Program-made: the position numbers and the translations under genes | Shown: piece after piece, positions 33,163-42,634 of the stretch | Numbering within the stretch: position 1 is the first letter of the stretch | Layout: the number at the start of each line of letters is the position of its first letter | Source of the DNA: Methanobacteriota archaeon | GTDB lineage: Archaea > Thermoplasmatota > Thermoplasmata > SG8-5 | Direction of reading: 5' to 3' | NCBI GenBank assembly: GCA_013791785.1 | Contig: VMTD01000081.1 | Coordinates: 1-50,022, forward strand | DNA: 50,022 bases | Notes under the pieces: generated by a model | The model's database searches: none | The model's input: the letters and a program-made list of their open reading frames with translations, nothing else | What the model was told of the DNA's origin: nothing

Positions 33163-33261
33163 ATCAAAGCATGTGGGCTTTGATAAATCAGGTGCATGGC
33201 CCCTAGGTAAACTTCCAGCCCTGGCAACAAACGCCAGCTCCTTTAGGGGCTGGTAGTTTAC
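33163..33261. repeat. structured intergenic repeat, copy 2
   Basis: Hairpin 2 has perfect arms ATCAAAGC/GCTTTGAT (33163-33184) followed by AAATCAGGTGCATGG, and hairpin 3 is the 54-nt unit at 33208-33261 (same length as the other copies, a few substitutions). Hairpin 1 is not clearly present; the sequence before it (tgcatactgtgttaat) may be a degraded CCGTACTAATG block. It ends just before the TATA box of the flippase gene. Confidence 0.7.
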
Positions 33262-33267
33262 ACATAA

Positions 33268-33277
33268 TTATATATAA
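33268..33277 (+). promoter_or_regulatory. TATA box of the flippase gene
   Basis: ttatatataa lies 33-42 nt before ATG 33310, directly beside the structured repeat. Confidence 0.5.
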
Positions 33278-33309
33278 CATCGGGATTGTGAATGTAGCCG
33301 GGAAACTAG

Positions 33310-34971
33310 ATGATTGCCAGAAACTCATTCATTATCATGGTATCACAGGCGGCCAGCGCCATTTTCGGGATGCTTGCCCTGACAATAGTATCGAAATTGT
33401 GGGGGGGGTATGCGCCAAGCATCATGGGCATCATCTGGTTCGCTATGGCTTTTGTTGGAACCTTTTCGTTCATCACCAATATGGGCTTCGATGTCACCCA
33501 TATCAAGAAAGTGTCAGAGGGAAGGGACATGGGTACCTGCATGGGTACGTTCATTTCAATCAAGCTCATTTTAATTGGAATTTTGATAACTTCAGTTTTG
33601 GGCAGCATCGCATTCTGGAAATATTTTATGAGCGAAGGTTTCTATGATGCTACAACGGAAACGGTCATTTACATTTTCCTTGGCTATTCTGTATTTTTTG
33701 CATTGGGTCAGATTGCAGTTTCGACCTTCAACAGCAGAAAAGAGAATGTAAAGAGCCAGATATCACTACTGATGGACCCGATAGTTAGGTCCGCTCTGGT
33801 CATTATCGTGGCACTGGCTGGTATAAGCGGCGCCATTGTCACATACGGTGGGGCCACAACGGCTATCGACTTGCAGCCGAGGTACAATTGGCCCGGATTC
33901 CTGGAACCGTTGCAAACATTCCTGGCAACCCACACTGTCGGCGCAATGGCGATAGCATATCTTCTCGGGGCATTTGCGATGTTTTGCATGGCTTTCTTTC
34001 TCCTGAGGAAATACCCTGTTGCCAAGCCCACGAAGAATTACCTGAAAATGTATTTCCTGTTTGCAACGCCATTGATGATTCCGATAATATTCACGCTTAT
34101 TACAGCAAACATAGACAAGGTCATGATTGGCTACTTCTGGAGCGCCGTCGAGGTTGGTTATTATTCCTCGGTCCAGAGAATTTCAGCGATGATATTGATG
34201 ATTTCGGCATCCATTGGCATAGTAGTGTACCCAACCATTTCAGCCATCCATGCAAGGAAAAACATGGACAAGAGGAAAAAGATTCGCGAGATTGCCAAGG
34301 TTGCAAGGGATTCCGAGCGTTATGCATCAATGGTCACCATTCCGGTCCTGGCCATGATCATTGTCTTTGCCGTACCGATTATTGACATCGTCCTGAACAG
34401 TTCATTCAGACCAGCAACAATGAGTTTCCAATTGCTGACAATTTATGCATATGTCTTCACTATCGGAGTTCCCTATACATATCTTATTGTGGGAATGAAC
34501 AGGCCAAAACAAACCGCAAAGATCGTTGTTCTCGCAGGCATTGCCAATATCGTGCTCAATTTCCTTCTTATCCCACATAACGGATTACTGTCCCAATTCG
34601 GCATCAGTGGAATCAATGGTGCTGCATGTTCGATCCTGGCGTCGATAATCATCATGCTTGTTGGATTACATTATTACTCGAACAGGATTACCGGAAAACG
34701 GTTATTTCAAGGAAAAATATTATTGCATATGATCGCAGGTGTAGTCATGGGCATGGTCATGTGGGGCATAAGTACCTTCATAGAGATAATCCGGTGGTAC
34801 CACCTCGGTGTTCTATTCTTTATTGGCCTGGGAACATACATAGGCGTTCTGTGGTGTTTCAAGGAATTCAAGAAGGCCGACCTAAATTTCTTCCTTGACA
34901 CGATGAACCTCAGGAAATTGTTCAAACATGTAAAAAAGGAGATGGGTGAGGACCCTAAATTCAAACAATAA
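33310..34971 (+). CDS. polysaccharide flippase (Wzx/MOP superfamily)
   Basis: 553 residues with about 14 transmembrane helices. The family's opening (NSFIIMVSQAASAIFGMLALTI) and the mid-protein ITANIDKVMIGYFWSAVEVGYYSS match RfbX/Wzx-type flippases of the multidrug/oligosaccharidyl-lipid/polysaccharide superfamily. It would move the lipid-linked glycan made by the neighbouring glycosyltransferases across the membrane. It stands alone between two structured repeats, with its own promoter. Confidence 0.88.
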   Translation: MIARNSFIIMVSQAASAIFGMLALTIVSKLWGGYAPSIMGIIWFAMAFVGTFSFITNMGFDVTHIKKVSEGRDMGTCMGTFISIKLILIGILITSVLGSIAFWKYFMSEGFYDATTETVIYIFLGYSVFFALGQIAVSTFNSRKENVKSQISLLMDPIVRSALVIIVALAGISGAIVTYGGATTAIDLQPRYNWPGFLEPLQTFLATHTVGAMAIAYLLGAFAMFCMAFFLLRKYPVAKPTKNYLKMYFLFATPLMIPIIFTLITANIDKVMIGYFWSAVEVGYYSSVQRISAMILMISASIGIVVYPTISAIHARKNMDKRKKIREIAKVARDSERYASMVTIPVLAMIIVFAVPIIDIVLNSSFRPATMSFQLLTIYAYVFTIGVPYTYLIVGMNRPKQTAKIVVLAGIANIVLNFLLIPHNGLLSQFGISGINGAACSILASIIIMLVGLHYYSNRITGKRLFQGKILLHMIAGVVMGMVMWGISTFIEIIRWYHLGVLFFIGLGTYIGVLWCFKEFKKADLNFFLDTMNLRKLFKHVKKEMGEDPKFKQ

Positions 34972-35001
34972 TACTGTAATTGCATGAATTTACTGCATAA
35001 A

Positions 35002-35104
35002 TGCCGAGAACAATCAGTCCTTCAGGGCTGAGATAAATCGGCAGAAGCAGTAAACTTCCAGCCCTGGCAACAAACGTCAGCCACTTTAGGGGCTGGTAGT
35101 TTAC
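35002..35104. repeat. structured intergenic repeat, copy 3
   Basis: Hairpin 1 (35002-35043) has outer arms TGCCGA/TCGGCA around CAGTCCTTCAGGGCTGAGAT. Hairpin 3 (35051-35104) is the 54-nt unit. Hairpin 2 is absent. Compared with copies 1 and 4 the outer arm bases differ on both sides so that pairing is kept, which supports a real structure. Confidence 0.7.
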
Positions 35105-35188
35105 TGGGCATAGATACTCATTTGAGCTAAATAGAAAAAGATTAAGTACTCGACCAGTTTTGGATATTTGCTTTGCAAATGGTGAGAA

Positions 35189-36277
35189 ATGATGAAGGAC
35201 AAATTCAAGATTTGCTATCTCGGTAATGGGGAATCCATCCATACCAAGAGATGGGTCAATCATTTTGCCGGTCTGGGACATGACGTTCATCTTATAAGCA
35301 GCACCAAGGCAGATTTTGAGAATGTCACGGTTCACCAGATTGAGGGGGCCGGATACCTGGACTTCATCAGGAAAATTTTCAAATGCAGAAAACTTGTCAG
35401 GAAAATAAAACCGGACCTGATTCACGCGCATTTTGTCACTGATTATGGTTTTCTTGGCGCCATGACAGGGGTCCATCCCCTTGTCATTTCACCCTGGGGC
35501 TCGGACATCACCAGGCAGCCGGACGAATCAATGCTTTTTAGGTTCATGGTGAAGTACGCACTCAAACGGGCAGATGCCGTTCATTGTGGGGATGATACAA
35601 TGGCAGAAAGGATTAGGGTCCTTGTCGGTGACACTGGCAATATCTATTCCATCCGATGGGGTGTGGATTCTGAGTTCTTCGTTCCGGCTAGCGCAAGGAA
35701 CCCGGATGAAATTCGGATAATCTATCTCCGGATTTCACATGACAATTACCGCACTCAGACACTGCTGGGGGCCATGCCTGAAGTTCTGAAAAAACACAAA
35801 AATGTCCGGTTCATGATCCTGAAAAAGGGAGATCATCTGGACAGGACCATAGAGGCGATAGGAAAAATGGATGACCGGAACAGGATCGAGATGATTGAGC
35901 CTGTTCCGTATGATAGCATGCCGGAAATGCTCAATGGGTGCGATATCTATGTGGACACTGTTTACAACCAGACCTCGGGTTGCGGTATAGGCGTCACAGC
36001 GCAGGAGGCAATGAGTTGCGGATTGCCTATTGTCATTGCGAATACCAGCGGTTACAACCAGTTCGTCGAGCATGGGGTCAACGGATATGTATATCAAGGT
36101 ATGGATTCAAAAGCTCTTGCCCGGGCCCTTGACGAGTTAATACTAGACGAGGGAATGAGAAAAAGGCTAGGGGAGAAGGCCAGAGAATTCATATTGGCAG
36201 GCCAGAGTTGGCAGGCAAACATGCAAGAGATGGAAAGGCTTTACAGGAAATTAATTGAAAAAGGTGATGGTAAATGA
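35189..36277 (+). CDS. GT4-family glycosyltransferase, E-x7-E altered
   Basis: 362 residues. The N-terminal ICYLGNGESIHTKRWVNHFA is the typical start of this GT4 subgroup (a second ATG is at 35192; GGTGAG lies upstream). The donor domain has VTAQEAMSCGLPIVIANTSG, keeping the second Glu of E-x7-E, while the first is replaced by Cys (TSGCGIGVTAQE). The product is unknown. It overlaps the aminotransferase gene by four bases and starts the second chain of glycan genes. Confidence 0.83.
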   Translation: MMKDKFKICYLGNGESIHTKRWVNHFAGLGHDVHLISSTKADFENVTVHQIEGAGYLDFIRKIFKCRKLVRKIKPDLIHAHFVTDYGFLGAMTGVHPLVISPWGSDITRQPDESMLFRFMVKYALKRADAVHCGDDTMAERIRVLVGDTGNIYSIRWGVDSEFFVPASARNPDEIRIIYLRISHDNYRTQTLLGAMPEVLKKHKNVRFMILKKGDHLDRTIEAIGKMDDRNRIEMIEPVPYDSMPEMLNGCDIYVDTVYNQTSGCGIGVTAQEAMSCGLPIVIANTSGYNQFVEHGVNGYVYQGMDSKALARALDELILDEGMRKRLGEKAREFILAGQSWQANMQEMERLYRKLIEKGDGK

Positions 36278-37398
36278 GCAAAATGATACATTTGGCCAGG
36301 CCATATTTCGACAGTGAAGAGCTCGTAGAGATAAGGAAAGTGCTGGAGAGCGGCTGGGTCTCCCAGGGGCCGAAAACGAAGGAGTTCGAGGAGAATGTTT
36401 CAAAATATCTTTCTGCCAAGAACGTGGTGGCATTAACAAATTGCACATGTGCGCTTCATCTATCACTCCTTTGCCTTGGAATCAAGAAAGGGGATGAAGT
36501 CCTGGTTGCAGATTACACATACCCGGCCACGGGTCATTCGGTAGTGTACTGCGGAGGAAAGCCAGTATTCGTGGACGTAGATCCAAAAACCTATAACATA
36601 AGCCCGGATGAAATTAGGAAAAAAATTACCAAGAAGACAAAAGCGATAATACCTGTTCACACATTCGGCCAACCCGCTGAAATGGATGAAATTTTGGAGA
36701 TTGCTGAGGAGCATGACCTTAAGGTCGTGGAGGACGGAGCCTGCGCGTTCGGAGCGAAGTACAAGGGCAAATTCGCCGGAACCATGGGCGACGTGGGCTG
36801 CTACTCTTTCCATGCCAGGAAAGGCATCACAACAGGAGAAGGAGGCATGGTCGTTGCCAGGGACAGGGAGATTGCAGAGCATATCAGGAAATTGTCGGTT
36901 TTCGGCATTGTGACAGCTTGGAACAGGGAAAACACTGATGAATTCGTTGTGCCTGAGTTCAATGAGATAGGTTACAATTTCAAAATGAGCGACATTACTG
37001 CGGCAGTCGGCGTTGCCCAGCTGAAGAAACTCGATTACATCATCAAGCGAAAGATTGAAATCGCCAGGTATTGGGACGAGAAGCTGGAAAAAATGAGCCT
37101 TATCAATTCGCCATACAATTCTCCTGACGGCTTGCACATATATCAGAGTTATGTCGCGCTTGTTGATAAGAAAATCAATCGGAACAGATTGATTGAATTG
37201 CTCAGGAAGGAAGGCATACAGGCCCAGATAGGGACATATGCATCTCATGTCCAGCCAGTGTATGGTTCAAAGGATAAATGCCCCAATTCTCTCGAAATAT
37301 TTAATAAAGCAATAGCCTTACCCATGTTTTACACCCTGGAAGAGGCGGAAATTGACGAGATGGCAATCGTGCTGGAAAGAACTTTGGAAGGAATGTGA
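36274..37398 (+). CDS. DegT/DnrJ/EryC1/StrS-family sugar aminotransferase
   Basis: 374 residues. YSFHARKGITTGEGG holds the PLP lysine K183, and VVEDGACAFGAKYKG holds D154, which pairs with the PLP ring nitrogen. LARPYFDSEELVEIRKVLESGWVSQGP is the family's N-terminus. It converts a keto-sugar nucleotide into an amino sugar using Glu or Gln. Neighbouring epimerases, the deacetylase and the LpxD-like acyltransferase fit a pathway for an N-acylated amino sugar. Confidence 0.92.
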   Translation: MSKMIHLARPYFDSEELVEIRKVLESGWVSQGPKTKEFEENVSKYLSAKNVVALTNCTCALHLSLLCLGIKKGDEVLVADYTYPATGHSVVYCGGKPVFVDVDPKTYNISPDEIRKKITKKTKAIIPVHTFGQPAEMDEILEIAEEHDLKVVEDGACAFGAKYKGKFAGTMGDVGCYSFHARKGITTGEGGMVVARDREIAEHIRKLSVFGIVTAWNRENTDEFVVPEFNEIGYNFKMSDITAAVGVAQLKKLDYIIKRKIEIARYWDEKLEKMSLINSPYNSPDGLHIYQSYVALVDKKINRNRLIELLRKEGIQAQIGTYASHVQPVYGSKDKCPNSLEIFNKAIALPMFYTLEEAEIDEMAIVLERTLEGM

Positions 37399-38162
37399 TG
37401 GAAGAAATAAAACATACCCTGAGATTCACTTATGCCGATTTCGAGGACTTTGTAAAGTATGCAATGGACATCGCACCGATATGCGCACTTGCAAACTGGG
37501 ATGGGAAAAGAAGCATCATAATGAGGCATGATGTTGATTTCGACATACCAAGTGCTTACAAATTAGCCAAAATGGAAAAGAAAATTGGAATCCAATCTAC
37601 CTTCTTCATCATGACTACGAATCGTTATTATAATCCACTTTTCCCTGCCAATTCTGACCTGCTGCGGAGCATGTCCAATGACGGTTTTGAGATAGGGCTG
37701 CATTTTGATCCTTCGATTTACGAAAATGCCAGCCATCAAGAGCTGGAGAATAAAGTTAAGCTGGAATGCAGCATTCTTGAGAGCATCATAGGAAAACCGA
37801 TAAGGTCCATAAGCCTTCATAATCCATCTCTCAGTGGTCAGTATCCCATGTTCGAGGGTTACATTAATGCATACTCCAATGAGATATTTTCCGATGATAA
37901 TTACATGAGCGACTCATGCATGGACTTTCGCGGCAAGAATCCTTACGAGTTCGTGAAAAAAGCGAAAGATAGTACGTTACAAATCGTTTTCCACCCGATG
38001 CACTGGTCAGAGGAAGGGCTGGATTACATAGGTTTTTTCACCAAATTTATAAATAACCTAACGGATAACATAGACGAGACCTTCAGAGCCAACCGAACCT
38101 ATAAAAAGATTATTGGCGAGGATAGGTTGAAGGATAAGATACGAGGTGAAGAGTATGATTGA
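37398..38162 (+). CDS. NodB-like polysaccharide deacetylase
   Basis: 254 residues from ATG 37398, with GGAAGGA seven bases ahead; the TGATG overlap couples it to the aminotransferase. [10 protein letters not shown] gives the HD pair, EIGLHFDPS the second metal histidine region, and SISLHNPS and IVFHPMHW further conserved histidines. It should remove an N- or O-acetyl group from a sugar. Beside an acyltransferase it may swap one acyl group for another. The NodB fold is recognised by motif order; the substrate is unknown. Confidence 0.75.
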   Translation: MEEIKHTLRFTYADFEDFVKYAMDIAPICALANWDGKRSIIMRHDVDFDIPSAYKLAKMEKKIGIQSTFFIMTTNRYYNPLFPANSDLLRSMSNDGFEIGLHFDPSIYENASHQELENKVKLECSILESIIGKPIRSISLHNPSLSGQYPMFEGYINAYSNEIFSDDNYMSDSCMDFRGKNPYEFVKKAKDSTLQIVFHPMHWSEEGLDYIGFFTKFINNLTDNIDETFRANRTYKKIIGEDRLKDKIRGEEYD

Positions 38163-39108
38163 GAAGAATATCAGAATCAACGATATCTGCGAACTCGTGG
38201 GAGGAAACACTGAGAAGGCTTGGCTGAATGCCAGTTTTTCAATGCATCCGGCTCCTGTAAATAAGGCCAACGGCAACTCCATATCCTTTTGCACAAAAAA
38301 TACACTGGAAGAAGCAATGCCCATACTCGAGAATACTGAGGCAAAAGTAATCATCTGTTCGAACAAACTGGTTGTCAAAGAAGGGCAATTCGGAGAGAAA
38401 ATTATCATACAGGTTTCAAACCCAAGGTTGGCTTTTATCACTGTCATGCAACGTTATTTCGAGGAGAAGATGGAGTGGGGGATTGCACCTTCAGCTGTTA
38501 TCGATGTGGACGCAAAAATTCACCCGAACAGCTACATCGGACCCCATGTATACATAGGAAAATCTGAGATCGGTGAGGGCTCAATCATCCACGCCAATGT
38601 GAGCATCTACTCAAAGGTCATGATCGGCAAACGCGTAACAGTAAATTCCGGTACCGTGATAGGCGCGGATGGCTTCGGTTATGAACGGAACGAGGATGGG
38701 GATCTGATCAAGTTTCCGAACGTGGCTGGCGTCGTAATCGAGGACGACGTGGATATAGGCTCAAACACCTGCATTGATAGAGGAACTTTGGACAGCACAT
38801 TCATTGGCAGGGGGACCAAGATAGATAATCTTTGCCACATAGCACATAATGTGATTATCGGAAAGAATTGTAGCGTCATCGCCCAGAGCATGATTGGCGG
38901 TAGCGTCGTTATAGAGGATTATTCCTGGGTCGCACCTTCAGCCTGCATCAGAGACGGCATTACCATAGGTAAAAACTCAGTTGTCGGACTGGGTGCGGTT
39001 GTCACCAAGTCCGTGGGAGAAAATCAGATAGTAATGGGCGTTCCCGCAAAACCTATTAGAGAGAACACGATTCCTTCCTATCTCAAAAAAAAAGGTGATG
39101 AAAAATGA
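38155..39108 (+). CDS. LpxD-like N-acyltransferase (left-handed beta-helix)
   Basis: 317 residues from ATG 38155, with GAGGTGA ahead, overlapping the deacetylase by eight bases. The N-terminal domain (about 1-108) resembles the uridine-binding domain of LpxD. A long hexapeptide-repeat helix follows ([20 protein letters not shown] onward), with GADGFGYE and the catalytic histidine in [15 protein letters not shown], then a C-terminal tail. In bacteria LpxD adds an acyl chain to UDP-3-acyl-glucosamine for lipid A. Archaea have no lipid A, so here it probably acylates another UDP-amino sugar. Domain order is the same as LpxD. Confidence 0.85.
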   Translation: MIEKNIRINDICELVGGNTEKAWLNASFSMHPAPVNKANGNSISFCTKNTLEEAMPILENTEAKVIICSNKLVVKEGQFGEKIIIQVSNPRLAFITVMQRYFEEKMEWGIAPSAVIDVDAKIHPNSYIGPHVYIGKSEIGEGSIIHANVSIYSKVMIGKRVTVNSGTVIGADGFGYERNEDGDLIKFPNVAGVVIEDDVDIGSNTCIDRGTLDSTFIGRGTKIDNLCHIAHNVIIGKNCSVIAQSMIGGSVVIEDYSWVAPSACIRDGITIGKNSVVGLGAVVTKSVGENQIVMGVPAKPIRENTIPSYLKKKGDEK

Positions 39109-40070
39109 GCCTGAAAAATAAAACCGTAATGGTCACTGGCGGTGCCGGTTTCATAGGAAGCCACTTGATTGACCGAATAATTCGTGAAAAACCTGAACGC
39201 ATCGTTATAGTTGATAATTTCTTTCTGGGGAAGCACAGAAACATCGAACCAGCCATGAAAACGTTTGACAATATCAAACTGTATTATCAGGATGCTGGAC
39301 ATTATGAAAAGATGAAGAATATCTTCGAAATCGAGAACATCGAAGTGGTATTCAATCTGGCCGTAGTTCCGCTCCTGACCTCACACAGCCTCCCGAAAAT
39401 CACCTGCGAGGACAATATCAACATCACGCTTTCAGCCCTTGAGCTGTTGAGGGAGGGGTGTTTCAAAACACTGATACACTGTTCTTCATCGGAGGCATAT
39501 GGCACGGCAATGGAGATGGTGATGGACGAGGGGCATCCCTTGAACCCGACAACCCCCTATGCAGCAAGCAAAGCCGCATGCGACCTGCTTGTGCAATCTT
39601 ACGAGAACACGTTCGGACTGGATTGCGCAATCATAAGGCCATTCAACAATTATGGCCCCAGACAGAACGAGGGCAGTTATGCAGGAATCATCCCCATAAC
39701 CATCGAAAGAATAATGGCTGGCAAGCAACCGATAATTCACGGAGACGGCCTCCAGACCCGAGATTACATATATGTCAGCGACACGGTCGAGGGCATGATC
39801 CAAATTTACAATAACAGCAACACGAGAGGAAAGGTAATCAACCTTGCCACCGGCCAAGAAATTTCTGTTTTGGACATGGTGAAAGCCATTGCTAGGGAAT
39901 TGAATTATGCTGGCGAATTTGATTTCCAACCGCCCAGGCTCGCGGATGTGAGACGTCACAGGGGCGATATAACGCTGGCCAAGAAAATGATCGGCTTTGA
40001 ACCGGGAACATCGTTCGAGGCCGGTATAAAAGAAACAGTTGCCTGGTACCGAAAAATTCTTGGCAAATAA
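39105..40070 (+). CDS. NAD-dependent sugar epimerase/dehydratase
   Basis: 321 residues, extended [16 protein letters not shown] binds [13 protein letters not shown] precedes [13 protein letters not shown] (catalytic Tyr-Lys), and [10 protein letters not shown] is typical of GDP-mannose dehydratase/UDP-glucose epimerase relatives. GGTGAT lies six bases ahead, and the ATGA overlap ties it to the LpxD-like gene. It likely makes the keto sugar used by the aminotransferase, or epimerises its product. Confidence 0.87.
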   Translation: MSLKNKTVMVTGGAGFIGSHLIDRIIREKPERIVIVDNFFLGKHRNIEPAMKTFDNIKLYYQDAGHYEKMKNIFEIENIEVVFNLAVVPLLTSHSLPKITCEDNINITLSALELLREGCFKTLIHCSSSEAYGTAMEMVMDEGHPLNPTTPYAASKAACDLLVQSYENTFGLDCAIIRPFNNYGPRQNEGSYAGIIPITIERIMAGKQPIIHGDGLQTRDYIYVSDTVEGMIQIYNNSNTRGKVINLATGQEISVLDMVKAIARELNYAGEFDFQPPRLADVRRHRGDITLAKKMIGFEPGTSFEAGIKETVAWYRKILGK

Positions 40071-40209
40071 ATAAGCGGTCGGATTATGACACATTCCACA
40101 ATACAATCATTAACGACCCGCTTTATGCGTCCCAGCGAAAATGTTAATTACAAAACGTGCCTATATCCCTCCTCTTGCTTGAAAGGCTTCTGTTTAGAAG
40201 GGTGAGGTT

Positions 40210-41061
40210 ATGAAAGGAGAACGAAAGAAAAATGAGGATGCGGTAAGGGAGGCTAATATCCGATATCACACAGCATTGGCCAATACTTACGATCAGACCC
40301 AACCCAACTTCAAAGAGGAAAATGTTGCCCAGGTTCGCGAGCGTTTGAAGCGCCTGGCCGAGGAGACGGGTGGGAAGAGACTATTGGACATAGGTTGCGG
40401 AACCGGTTTCATGCTGACGCTTGCGGCCCCCTACTTTGATGAAGTGTATGGTATCGATATTACTCCGGCTATGCTCGACCTGGCTAAAATCAAGATGAAT
40501 GAGGATGGATTGAAAAATGTCAAGTTTGTTCTGGCACCGAGCGAGAAATTGCCCTTCGAAGACGCTTATTTCGACGTGGTAACTGCATATGGGGTGCTGC
40601 ACCATCTGCCCAACCTGGCACGCACATTCAAAGAAGCACGACGCGTTATGAAACCGAACGGAGTTTTCTACTCGGACGAGGATCCAAATTACTATTTCTG
40701 GTCGGCTATCAAGGCACTTCCCGAGAATGTGACGGAAACTCTTGCCATCGAGAGGAGAGGGGTTTGCCAAATGGGAAGCGAGGTTCGGAAAGTGGTTGGA
40801 AATATATTGGACGATGACACAATAGAAATGGCTGAATATCACAAAATGAAAGGTGGATTCAAAGAGAAATGGATAAACAAATTACTGATGCAAGCTGGTT
40901 TCTCGACTGCATATTTCGAGTATAAATGGTTCTGGCAGGAGGGGAAGGTGATGAGGGATATCTCGCCCGAGGTCGCCATATATTTCGAGAAACACCTGAG
41001 GAGCGCTTTGCCCATCACAAGAAATTTCTTTAAATACCTGCGAATCGAGGCTAGAGCATGA
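40210..41061 (+). CDS. class I SAM-dependent methyltransferase
   Basis: 283 residues. RLLDIGCGTGFMLTLA is motif I, VYGIDITPAMLDLAK the acidic loop, and PFEDAYFDVVTAYGVLHHLP motif IV; YSDEDPNYYFW is a less common later segment. GGGTGAGGTT stands before the ATG after a 139-nt gap, so a new transcript may begin here (cctatatccc near 40160). It could methylate the glycan or its lipid. It overlaps the next epimerase by four bases. Confidence 0.85.
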   Translation: MKGERKKNEDAVREANIRYHTALANTYDQTQPNFKEENVAQVRERLKRLAEETGGKRLLDIGCGTGFMLTLAAPYFDEVYGIDITPAMLDLAKIKMNEDGLKNVKFVLAPSEKLPFEDAYFDVVTAYGVLHHLPNLARTFKEARRVMKPNGVFYSDEDPNYYFWSAIKALPENVTETLAIERRGVCQMGSEVRKVVGNILDDDTIEMAEYHKMKGGFKEKWINKLLMQAGFSTAYFEYKWFWQEGKVMRDISPEVAIYFEKHLRSALPITRNFFKYLRIEARA

Positions 41062-41954
41062 GTGCCCGTATCGCAATACTGGGGGTGTCTGGATTCATCG
41101 GAAAGAATATTGTGGACCGTTTCTCAGCAGGGGGTGTGGAGATTCTTGGGTGTGATATTCATAGCGGAAAAATCGGAACTCTTCTCGTGGATTCTATCGA
41201 CTTAACAAATGAGAAATCTCTTTCAGATTGGCTAGGAACACGGGACATAGATGCCATAATTTATCTGGCATCGGAAATACCACAATCATTCAGCAATGTT
41301 AATGTGAGTGTTTTCGATAATAATGTTAAGATGCACAAAACAGTTTTGAATTACTGGACCCAGAACAGGTGCCAGCTTATCTACGCATCGACATGCGCCA
41401 TTTACGGAAAATCGGGACCCGTGCCATGGAGGGAGGAAAATGCACCGGCACCAGAAAATTATTACTCTGTTTCGAAAATTGTAGGTGAATGGTTATTCAG
41501 GACACAAAAACCCGAAGAGAATACATTGACAGTGCTGCGCATTAATGCCCCTTACGGTGTGGGGGGTAGAAAGACAGTCGTAAACATCTTCCTTGAAAAC
41601 GCTCTAGCTGGCAAGCCCATCGGGCTTTTCGGGAGCGGGCGGCGGGAACAGGATTTTCTGCATGTTTCCGATATTGCCAATGCATTCTGGCTGGCATTTT
41701 CCACAGGAACATCAGGGACTTTTAACATTGCCAGCGGAACAACTGTGACAATGAAGCAACTAGCTGAGAAAGTGATTGAAACTGCGAAATCGACATCTGA
41801 AATCGAACTAACTGGCACACCAGATCCAGGCGAGGAGACAAAGGTTCGGGTTGATATTTCCAAGGCAGGAAAGCAACTCGGATTCACACCCATTCATTCC
41901 CTTGAAAGCGGGTTGGCAGAATGTATTAAAGCTTACGGGGCGATAAAAAAATGA
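41058..41954 (+). CDS. NAD-dependent nucleotide-sugar epimerase/reductase
   Basis: 298 residues. GVSGFIGKNIVD is the nucleotide loop, YASTCAIYG the serine region and YYSVSKIVGEWLF the Tyr-Lys pair; RINAPYGVGGR and DFLHVSDIANAF follow the family. It is one of three such enzymes in the locus and probably handles a different sugar. Coupled by ATGA overlaps on both sides. Confidence 0.85.
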   Translation: MSARIAILGVSGFIGKNIVDRFSAGGVEILGCDIHSGKIGTLLVDSIDLTNEKSLSDWLGTRDIDAIIYLASEIPQSFSNVNVSVFDNNVKMHKTVLNYWTQNRCQLIYASTCAIYGKSGPVPWREENAPAPENYYSVSKIVGEWLFRTQKPEENTLTVLRINAPYGVGGRKTVVNIFLENALAGKPIGLFGSGRREQDFLHVSDIANAFWLAFSTGTSGTFNIASGTTVTMKQLAEKVIETAKSTSEIELTGTPDPGEETKVRVDISKAGKQLGFTPIHSLESGLAECIKAYGAIKK

Positions 41955-42634
41955 AAATCGGAATCATCTCCGACATTCATGGAAATCATCGGGCACTGAC
42001 AGCAGTGCTAGCTGAGTTTAATAATGAAGAAGTGGGTCGTATCGTCTGTCTAGGGGACATTGTAGGCTACTTTCACCAATCTTTGGAATGCCTGAATACT
42101 GTGATGGACGCTGGAATTGAGGTGATTTTAGGAAATCATGAAGGAATGCTTCTCGGTAACATAGATTATTCCCCCGAGCGTGAGAGAATATATTTCATGG
42201 ATAGCGCCAAGAAAAATCTTTCAACCGGGCAGAAAGATTGGTTACTGTGTCTTCCAAAGACTTTGGAAATCGATATAAATAGCAAGAAATTATCTTTTTT
42301 CCATGGCAGCCCTTGGAATCCCCTAATGGAATATATATATCCAGATTCAGTGGATGAAAAAAGATTCGCTGATTTGGGTTATGACTATATTTTCTTAGGG
42401 CATACTCATTATCCCATGATACATAAATGTGGCCAGGTAACACTGATAAATCCTGGCTCTTGTGGTCTTCCAAGGGATGGTACATGGAAAGCCAGCGCAG
42501 CGCTGCTGGATACGGAAAAATGTAGTGTGACGTTTGTGAAGGCCAAATATGATGTTAGTAAAACTATCGAAGAAGCCCAGACTGCTGGTGTAGCAAATGA
42601 AGTAACGGATAAATTAATAGAGGGATACATATGA
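41951..42634 (+). CDS. calcineurin-like metallophosphoesterase (MJ0936/YfcE type)
   Basis: 227 residues with the complete metal set: SDIHGN (D8, H10), LGDIVGY (D36), GNHEG (N62, H63), then FFHGSP and LGHTHYP. Relatives of this size are single-domain phosphodiesterases of varied substrate. Its four-base overlaps place it inside the glycan chain, where it might hydrolyse a nucleotide-sugar or sugar phosphate; this is inferred from context only. Confidence 0.85.
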   Translation: MKIGIISDIHGNHRALTAVLAEFNNEEVGRIVCLGDIVGYFHQSLECLNTVMDAGIEVILGNHEGMLLGNIDYSPERERIYFMDSAKKNLSTGQKDWLLCLPKTLEIDINSKKLSFFHGSPWNPLMEYIYPDSVDEKRFADLGYDYIFLGHTHYPMIHKCGQVTLINPGSCGLPRDGTWKASAALLDTEKCSVTFVKAKYDVSKTIEEAQTAGVANEVTDKLIEGYI

